A stretch of 12,819 nucleotides of DNA from an uncultured Bacteroidales bacterium. Its GTDB lineage: Bacteria > Bacteroidota > Bacteroidia > Bacteroidales > UBA932. Below the pieces are notes generated by a model. That model saw nothing but the letters and a program-made list of their open reading frames with translations, was not told the origin of the DNA and did not search any database. Made by a program: the position numbers and the translations under genes. The stretch is taken from positions 1-12,819 of the forward strand of contig CALCEJ010000059.1 in NCBI GenBank assembly GCA_937900465.1. Direction: 5' to 3'. This document shows, piece after piece, positions 6,859 through 12,819 of the stretch (position 1 is its first letter; the number at the start of each line of letters is the position of its first letter).

Positions 6859-8727
6859 TTATCTCAAGCAGGTAAGGTTGTAACCAAGGAGTCCCTGGTC
6901 CGTCGAAAGCATATAGACCTGGACGGAATAGCCGTCAGCGCCGCGGACGAACAGGACATCTCCGGTTTCGTTTGCGTTGGGTCCGAGAACGGTCCCCCCG
7001 CTGAATGCGAATGCGGAAGTCATTCCGGTAGGAGCATATCCGGTGCCGGGAATACCGTCAGTGCCGTCCACGCCGCCCTCGCGGGAATCGAAGATGAATC
7101 CGTCCGTGAGAGAACTTGGCGTAGGTGAGGCGGTAATATCGGCAACATAGAGCCTCGTATAACCCTGATTTGCTCCCTCACGGGTCTTGCCGGCCTCATA
7201 GAGGACGCTCTGGAGCGCGAGAAGATGGGCCCCGTTGAACTCGATATGGTCGCAGCCCCAGATGGCGTGGTCGTATGTGCCGCTTCCGGTCCACCAGTGG
7301 GACTTTGGAACGTCGAAGCCGAAGGAGGTATTGCCCTTTACGTAGACAGCCTGACCGCGGAAGTTGCCGTTAGTCCAGATGTATGTCTTGTCATCATAGT
7401 TGTTGTCGTAAAGGGCTACGCAGGTGGAATTCCACAGGGACTCGAGGAAGTTGGTTCCGGGGATCCACTCCGCCTTTGCCGGCCAGCTGCTTCCGGTACT
7501 TCCGTCCGTGACCTTGACAAATACGAATCGGTACTGGGACTTGGAAACGGTCGCGACGACGGCGTCTCCGGAGGTAAGGTCGCCGCGGACGGTTACGTTA
7601 CGGAAAAGTTCCCTGTTCGTTGCGGTAGGGAGCGTAGTCCATCCGCCACCGCCGATATTCGCCTCCATAAAGCAGGTCGGAGCGCTTCCAATGCCGTTTT
7701 TCCAGACATAACCATAGACAATCTGGTTCGTGGTCTCCTGACCGGAGATATTGGAAACGAAGGTTACCGCGACAAGGTGTCCGGCATCATCGCTTGTAAT
7801 GCCGTGGATATTTGCCGTGGGCTCGATTCCGTCCGTATTGACTAGATTGTCACCGAGGAATTCTCCGGTAAAGCGGTCATAGACCGGCATCTTCGTGAAG
7901 TCGATGCAGTTGGAAAGGATCAGATAGCTTCCCACTGCCGCCATCGTCCGGTTGGCGCCCTTGGTGAATCCTTGAGGATCCGACTCCAGTGGCTGGATGC
8001 CGAACAGGGCCTCGATATGGCTTACGCCGTAATCGACAGTCGCAGGGATTTCGAAAACGATGCTGTACGTCCGGCGGACCTTTCCGCTCTGGGAAACGAC
8101 GGTGATGTCCTTTTCCTTGGTGAGGTCAACCGTTCCGTCAGCATTGAGAGCCTCGGACTCGAGGGTAGCCCAAGCGGAGTAGGACAGCGCCGCCTTCTCC
8201 AAAAGGGGTATGTTATCCGAAGTCTTAAGGACGCTGAAGATTCCTTTCTCCCCCTCCCCGGAAGCCTCACGAACAAAATTCGTGACAGCTACGTTCTTAG
8301 GGAAGCCGTAGAGGACGGCTTCGTCGGATTTAACGTATGCGGCGGTGATGGACAGGGCGGTTTTGCTGCCGTCGGCCCAAACGAGCGTCGTCCCGAAACC
8401 TTCCAGCAGATCGTGGACACCTGCAATCGAAGGTTCGAAGCGGGCTCCGACGGGCATCGTTGCGGATACTTTCATATGGGTAAGGTCTCCCTGGATGGGC
8501 TCAGCATCGCTCATATAATAGGGGACCTGGATCACCACGGTTCCGGCATCGAGGTCCACGACACCGGGGAATTCCCTGCCGGGGACCCCCACGATGGACC
8601 CCTTCATAACGAGGGTCCTGAGGTTTGATCCTTCCTCCTCACCGGCTATTTCCGGATGCTCCGGAACCGCGCAGGAAAAGGCGAGGAGGCCGGCGCAGAA
8701 TATCGCTGATATGATATTAGTTTTCAT
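6859..8727 (-). CDS. PUL lipoprotein with Ig-like N-terminal modules and shared beta-rich C-terminal domain
   Basis: A 622-aa predicted surface lipoprotein, immediately downstream of susD, where SusE/F or SGBP-type glycan-binding proteins usually lie. The signal is MKTN plus a hydrophobic stretch ending A-F-S-C (Cys19). Residues about 38-130 and 135-230 look like two Ig-like modules resembling the DUF5018 type of SusD-adjacent lipoproteins (from memory, not searched). Residues about 240-622 match the C-terminal domain of the next gene, sharing LFGIQP, NRTMAAVG-YLILSN, MPVYDRFTGEFLGDNLV, ITSDDAGHLVA and VLGPNA. The periodic strand-turn pattern suggests a beta-propeller or similar all-beta fold. 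I see no enzyme motif. The ATG at 8727 gives the most normal signal peptide; ATG at 8733 or TTG at 8736, both in frame, are alternatives. A 27-bp gap separates it from the next lipoprotein. Confidence 0.8.
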   Translation of the reverse strand: MKTNIISAIFCAGLLAFSCAVPEHPEIAGEEEGSNLRTLVMKGSIVGVPGREFPGVVDLDAGTVVIQVPYYMSDAEPIQGDLTHMKVSATMPVGARFEPSIAGVHDLLEGFGTTLVWADGSKTALSITAAYVKSDEAVLYGFPKNVAVTNFVREASGEGEKGIFSVLKTSDNIPLLEKAALSYSAWATLESEALNADGTVDLTKEKDITVVSQSGKVRRTYSIVFEIPATVDYGVSHIEALFGIQPLESDPQGFTKGANRTMAAVGSYLILSNCIDFTKMPVYDRFTGEFLGDNLVNTDGIEPTANIHGITSDDAGHLVAVTFVSNISGQETTNQIVYGYVWKNGIGSAPTCFMEANIGGGGWTTLPTATNRELFRNVTVRGDLTSGDAVVATVSKSQYRFVFVKVTDGSTGSSWPAKAEWIPGTNFLESLWNSTCVALYDNNYDDKTYIWTNGNFRGQAVYVKGNTSFGFDVPKSHWWTGSGTYDHAIWGCDHIEFNGAHLLALQSVLYEAGKTREGANQGYTRLYVADITASPTPSSLTDGFIFDSREGGVDGTDGIPGTGYAPTGMTSAFAFSGGTVLGPNANETGDVLFVRGADGYSVQVYMLSTDQGLLGYNLTCLR

Positions 8728-8739
8728 AAGCATCAAAAA

Positions 8740-10440
8740 TTATAGCCAGGCATCGTTCTGGGTGCAGGCCTTGTTGTTCTGCATCTCAGAATAAGGGATG
8801 GGGAAAATGTTGTAGCGCTCGGGGAAATGGCGGGTCTGGCCGTCCTCGGCCTCCACCCTTTCGTAGTTGAAGGTTCCGTCGGTATTCTTGGTTATCTTGA
8901 TACCGTGGACCTTTGTCCCGTCAAGGACTTTCTGGGCGATACCCCAGCGGATGATGTCGTGGTAGCGGTGGCCTTCAAGGCCCATCTCGCAGACCTTTTC
9001 CTTTGCAAGGTCCTCGAGATAGCCGTCCCAGTTGCCCCTCTTTCCAAGATCCTCGAGACCGACGCGGCTGCGGATCGTGTTGAGGTCATCATAGGCCGTA
9101 TTGAAGTCGTAGAGCCTTGCCGCGGCTTCGCTGCGAATAAAGTAAAGTTCCGCAAGTCTCATCTCAATCCAGTCCTGACCGGAAAGGATGCTGGAGTAGT
9201 TCATAGCGTCCTCGGAGAGGAATTTACGGAAGATGTAACCCGTAGTGGAACGGTGGTCGTTGTCCTGACCGCTCCGCTTGAAGTCCATATAACCGTCAAC
9301 TCCGCCCACATACAGTTCCAGGTTACGGCCTCTCCAGGGAGCACCGTTGTACAGGATAGAGGCGTAGAAGCGGGGATCGCGGTTTGCGAAAGGACCGTCA
9401 GGATAGGACGCGAGATTGTCCCAGCTGAACTTCTGCCAGGCGGCGCCAACCTTGATATCAAACATCGAGGCGTACTCGTCAGTAGGAGTGGCGGCGGCGC
9501 CCACGGAAACGCCGTAGCTGTTCCCGTCGTAAGGAGGGCAGAAATACTGGTTGTAGTAGTGCTGGTAGCTGCTCGCGCCGCCTGTGCTCTGACGGTAGAA
9601 TACAGGAAGGATCACCTCCGTGTTGCGGACATTGGTGAATATCTTGTTGTACGCTTCAGGCGTAGAGCCGTCCATAAGGGCATATTTCCCGGACTTTATC
9701 ACCTCGTCAGCAGTATCGAAGGCAAGCTGCCAGTCCTTTGCATAAAGCGCGGCACGGGCCTTCATCGCAGTTGCGATATCCTTTGTGATACGACCAAGGT
9801 CAGCGCCGGACCAGGTTTCGGGAAGGTCCTGGGCCGCCTTGTCGTACTCGCCGATGACGAATTTCCAGCAATCCTCCTCAGAGGAACGGGCCTTCACTCT
9901 CTCTTCCGGTCCGTCCACGTGGTCCTCGTCAACGCGGAGGATGACACCGCCATAGCGGAGGGTCAGTTCCTGATATGCGAACGCACGGAGGAAACGGGCC
10001 TCTGCGAGACGGGATTTCACAATTCCGTCGTCAAGCCCCTTCATATAACCGTACGAGTAGTCGAAGAAGACTTCGTTTATCTGACGGATATAGGAGTAGA
10101 ATCCCCACTTGGAGCGGAAGTCCGCCTGGGGGGTGATGTAGTTGTCGTCATAGAACATATGGTTGACGGCTCCGCCGCCTACACCGTACCAGGACTGTTT
10201 CACAAGGTCAGTGAGGCTGTCGTCGGAGATGTAGCCCTGGGCTATGTCAGCATTGGCATAGAGGATAGCGTAGAGACTCTTGACGTAGAGGTCGAAGTTC
10301 TTTTCCGAGGCGTATGCAACGCTCTCGTCGTAGTTTCCGGTAGGGCCTATGTCTATTACCTTTTCGCCGCAAGAAGCCGTGAAAAGAAGACCCGCGGCAA
10401 CTGCCGCCCCGATAAGAATGTGTCTTGTTGTCATTTTCAT
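8740..10440 (-). CDS. SusD/RagB-like starch-binding-type outer-membrane lipoprotein
   Basis: A 566-aa SusD-family lipoprotein, the lid of the SusC channel that captures glycan at the cell surface. The lipobox is T-A-S-C (Cys24). Family motifs are in order: AEARFLRAFAYQELTLRYGG (146-165) in the TPR-like helical region, RDPRFYASIL (354-363), WIEMRLAELYFIRSEA (424-439), AYDDLNTIRSRVGL (449-462), EMGLEGHRYHDIIRWG (485-500) and the C-terminal IFPIPYSEM (545-553). Length is normal for the family and the reading frame is intact. It begins 6 bp after the SusC stop, the usual susC-susD order and spacing. The glycan bound cannot be deduced; the surface is rich in Tyr and Trp (for example 84-130 and 292-310), as expected for sugar stacking. 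Confidence 0.95.
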   Translation of the reverse strand: MKMTTRHILIGAAVAAGLLFTASCGEKVIDIGPTGNYDESVAYASEKNFDLYVKSLYAILYANADIAQGYISDDSLTDLVKQSWYGVGGGAVNHMFYDDNYITPQADFRSKWGFYSYIRQINEVFFDYSYGYMKGLDDGIVKSRLAEARFLRAFAYQELTLRYGGVILRVDEDHVDGPEERVKARSSEEDCWKFVIGEYDKAAQDLPETWSGADLGRITKDIATAMKARAALYAKDWQLAFDTADEVIKSGKYALMDGSTPEAYNKIFTNVRNTEVILPVFYRQSTGGASSYQHYYNQYFCPPYDGNSYGVSVGAAATPTDEYASMFDIKVGAAWQKFSWDNLASYPDGPFANRDPRFYASILYNGAPWRGRNLELYVGGVDGYMDFKRSGQDNDHRSTTGYIFRKFLSEDAMNYSSILSGQDWIEMRLAELYFIRSEAAARLYDFNTAYDDLNTIRSRVGLEDLGKRGNWDGYLEDLAKEKVCEMGLEGHRYHDIIRWGIAQKVLDGTKVHGIKITKNTDGTFNYERVEAEDGQTRHFPERYNIFPIPYSEMQNNKACTQNDAWL

Positions 10441-10446
10441 AGCTCT

Positions 10447-12819
10447 TTAGAATGAAAGGTCAACTCCGAAGGTTACGGTACGCTGCTGGGGATAATATCC
10501 CGTCACAACGTTGGGACTTTCGGGGTCAAGGTACTTGAACTCACTGAAAGTGAGAAGGTTCGTAGCGTTCAGGAACAGGCGGACATCAGTAAGGCCGGCC
10601 TTCCGGGAGAGGCTCCTCGGTACGGTGTAGCCAAGGCTGACATTCTTAAGACGCAGATAAGCGCCGTCGCGTTTCCAGAAATCGGAAACCGTGTAGTTGT
10701 TCCTGTGGGAGCTTCCGTTAACGGAGAGTCGGGGATAGTCAGCATCCGTATGGTCCGGACGCCAGGCATTCTCGACCAGGTACAGCGGAGCATTGTCATA
10801 GCCGGCATAGAAGGGCTTTGTCAGAGGGGTTGCATCGGACGAGCCCTCAGCGGCCCAGGTTCCGAGCAGCATCTTGTCACAGAGGGCGGCGCCCTGAATC
10901 TGGATGTTCAGGTCGAATCCCCTCCAGGACACGTCGCCCTGGAGCGCGTACATAAGCTCAGGACGGGGACCGCGGGCAATCCGGACAAGGTCGTTCGCAT
11001 CCAGCTTTCCGTCACCGTTATAGTCCACATACTTGATGTCGCCTATCTTCGCGTCCATTCCGGTGGGGGCATTGTCAAGCTCCTCCTGGGTCTGATAGAG
11101 GCCGTCGGACTTATAGCCCCAGATAGAGCCTATCGAAGTCCCCACCCTGTCCTGCCAGGGAAGGACATTGTCTGCCTGGGTGATCTTGATGATCCTGTTC
11201 CGGGCCCAGGAGAGGTTGCCCGTAACTCGGTAGACGACCTCCCCTATCCTCTGGCCGTGACGGAGCGAGAGCTCGAAGCCGCGGTTGTCGAAGATACCGG
11301 TGTTGTCATATGTAGGGACGTGACCGCCAAGGGACGGAGGGAATCCGGACGTAACCGTATTGAGGATGTCGTAGGTGTACTTGTAGAACCAGTCGAACTC
11401 AACTCCGAGCATTCCCTTCCAGGCATTGAACTCGAATCCGATATCGTAGGTCCTGATGCGCTCCCAGGTAAGGTCGAAGTCCGGATAGGTTGTGGCGTTT
11501 GTGAGCGTTGGCTGAGGGACTTCGCCAAGTCCGGTACCAACCGTGTTGAATGCGAATTTCTTCCGGTATTCCCACGCCCTTGCGTTGTCGTTACCGACTT
11601 CTCCGATGGATCCCCTTATCTTCAGGAGGTCGATCCAGGGAGCGGCGTCCTTCAGGAATTCTTCCTTGGACACCACCCATCCGGCGGATGCAGCAGGGAA
11701 GAAACCCCAGCGGTGACCGCGTCCGAACTTGTAGGATCCGTCATAGCGGAAGGAGAGTTCAGCGAGATAGCGGTCATCATAGGAATAATCGAAGCGGCCC
11801 ACATATCCAGCATAGGCGCTGTGACCCCTCGAAGAACTGTTAAGGGCTGTCGATGCGTCACCGAAGCTCAGTTCGTCGATATCCAGAAGGACGAACTTCT
11901 GGCGGCTTGCGCTGGAGACCTTGCTGTTCAGGGTGTTTGTCTCATAAAGGAACAGGACTCCGACGTCGTGCTTTCCGAACTTGCGGTTGAACCCGATTTC
12001 CGGACGCATCAGGACGCTGACGTACTTCTGGTCGCCTATGTTCAGATTGCCGTCTGCGAGGGCGTAGGAGCACTCCTTGAGGGTATAGGTCCGGGTTGCG
12101 AAGTTCCAGGCCATAGCCTCGTAACTGTAGGCGAAGGTCTTGGAATCAAGGTTTCTCCAGTCCCAGTTGTAAGAAAGCGCAAAGCGGAGACCCTTCAGGA
12201 AAGGAGCATTGTATTCAGCCCTTACGGAGGTCTCTATCTTCGTCGTCGCCGTCGTGTTGTAACCGGTATGGTAAGCGCCGTATTCCGCATTCGCGACGAA
12301 AGCGTCTGCGGTTCGCATCGCGGAGGTGGGCATTCCCTTGTACTCCGGCTGATCGTCCATCTCATAAGTCTTGGGGATGAACGGGAGGGAGTACATCATC
12401 ACGAACGGAACGGTACCGCCGGCGCGGCCGTTCTCGAAGGAGAGCGACCCTGGCTGATAGTACTCCTGGACCATAAGGCCCATACCGAGGGAAATCTTGA
12501 AGTTGTCGTTAGGACGGACGTCGACGTTGGAACGGACGTTCGTCCTGTCGTTCTTGTGCCCCTCGAGGAAGCCGTTCTGATTCTGGAAAGCTCCTGAGAT
12601 ATAGTAGTTCACCTTCTTGGAACCGCCGGAGACAGAGAGGTTGTGCTGATGCATAAGGGTTGTTCGCAGCATAGGCTCCATCCAGTTGGTATTCTCGATA
12701 CCGTCAGTGAGGTCTCCGTTGGTCGTAGCGGCGATTTCCGCCTCCGTGAAATAGGGAACCGTATCTTCGAGGGCGACCCCGCCAACCCACTGGTCCAGCT
12801 GATAACCGGCGTTGTGCCA
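10447..12819 (-). CDS. SusC/RagA-like TonB-dependent outer-membrane transporter (5' end outside window)
   Basis: The C-terminal 790 residues of a SusC-family transporter. The frame stays open to the window edge, 46 codons beyond the Met at 12681, so that Met is internal and the signal peptide, carboxypeptidase-D-like extension and most of the plug domain are missing. Visible signatures are HNLSVSGGSKKVNYYISG (about residues 59-76 of the fragment), FFPAASAGWVVSKEEFLK, RGSIGEVGND, and a segment DYNGDGKLDANDL (about 599-611 of the fragment) that looks like the calcium-binding-like insertion common in SusC proteins. Alternating strand patterns run to the end, and the last residue is Phe (GVDLSF), the usual outer-membrane insertion signal. 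It imports oligosaccharides into the periplasm using TonB energy, paired with the SusD protein encoded 6 bp downstream. Confidence 0.96.
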   Translation of the reverse strand, partial: WHNAGYQLDQWVGGVALEDTVPYFTEAEIAATTNGDLTDGIENTNWMEPMLRTTLMHQHNLSVSGGSKKVNYYISGAFQNQNGFLEGHKNDRTNVRSNVDVRPNDNFKISLGMGLMVQEYYQPGSLSFENGRAGGTVPFVMMYSLPFIPKTYEMDDQPEYKGMPTSAMRTADAFVANAEYGAYHTGYNTTATTKIETSVRAEYNAPFLKGLRFALSYNWDWRNLDSKTFAYSYEAMAWNFATRTYTLKECSYALADGNLNIGDQKYVSVLMRPEIGFNRKFGKHDVGVLFLYETNTLNSKVSSASRQKFVLLDIDELSFGDASTALNSSSRGHSAYAGYVGRFDYSYDDRYLAELSFRYDGSYKFGRGHRWGFFPAASAGWVVSKEEFLKDAAPWIDLLKIRGSIGEVGNDNARAWEYRKKFAFNTVGTGLGEVPQPTLTNATTYPDFDLTWERIRTYDIGFEFNAWKGMLGVEFDWFYKYTYDILNTVTSGFPPSLGGHVPTYDNTGIFDNRGFELSLRHGQRIGEVVYRVTGNLSWARNRIIKITQADNVLPWQDRVGTSIGSIWGYKSDGLYQTQEELDNAPTGMDAKIGDIKYVDYNGDGKLDANDLVRIARGPRPELMYALQGDVSWRGFDLNIQIQGAALCDKMLLGTWAAEGSSDATPLTKPFYAGYDNAPLYLVENAWRPDHTDADYPRLSVNGSSHRNNYTVSDFWKRDGAYLRLKNVSLGYTVPRSLSRKAGLTDVRLFLNATNLLTFSEFKYLDPESPNVVTGYYPQQRTVTFGVDLSF

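Noticed and set aside
8827..10455. Long open frame of 542 codons on the plus strand opposite susD
   Set aside because: It is a mirror of the high-GC susD coding frame. The translation is Val- and Asp-rich without domains, signal or motif, whereas the minus strand encodes an unmistakable SusD.
10705..12597. Long open frame of 630 codons on the plus strand opposite susC
   Set aside because: Same antisense-shadow effect: low-complexity composition, no recognisable family, and the opposite strand is a clear TonB-dependent transporter.

Overview
The window is one compact, fully minus-strand operon from a member of the Bacteroidota, almost certainly Bacteroidales. The evidence is a SusC/SusD pair, several lipoproteins with Bacteroidetes-style signal peptides, and gene starts with little Shine-Dalgarno signal. 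The DNA is moderately GC-rich. That would fit a Rikenellaceae- or Cryptobacteroides-like gut lineage better than a low-GC Bacteroides, but the genus is a weak inference.

Layout in transcription order (right to left): a SusC-like TonB-dependent transporter whose 5' end lies beyond the window (10447-12819); a SusD-like glycan-binding lipoprotein (8740-10440); two tandem lipoproteins that share a homologous C-terminal domain of about 370-380 residues but have unrelated N-terminal modules (6859-8727 and 5224-6831); a cytoplasmic SIS-domain sugar-phosphate enzyme resembling the isomerase half of GlmS (4196-5224); a GH2 glycosidase of the endo-beta-mannosidase/exo-beta-glucosaminidase clade (1616-4189); and a GH20 beta-N-acetylhexosaminidase lipoprotein (162-1613). 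Adjacent genes are separated by 27 bp at most and two overlap by one base, so one transcript is likely. No promoter or regulator is visible; both would lie upstream of the window. After the last gene there are about 160 bp holding a cluster of small hairpins and a run of eight C.

Together the genes look like a polysaccharide utilization locus for a beta-linked amino-sugar glycan. SusC/SusD and the two lipoproteins would capture and import oligosaccharides. GH20 and GH2 would trim them to monosaccharides in the periplasm or at the surface. After phosphorylation by a kinase not present here, the SIS enzyme would convert the amino-sugar phosphate into glycolysis, most likely glucosamine-6-phosphate to fructose-6-phosphate plus ammonia. 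Two substrates fit: a partly deacetylated chitin/chitosan-like oligosaccharide (GH2 as exo-glucosaminidase), or the Man-beta-GlcNAc-beta-GlcNAc core of N-glycans (GH2 as a beta-mannosidase-type enzyme). The sequence does not decide between them. The least ordinary parts are the lipoprotein pair, one of which carries a coiled coil followed by an 11-triplet collagen-like segment, and the GH2 enzyme with its mixed motifs.
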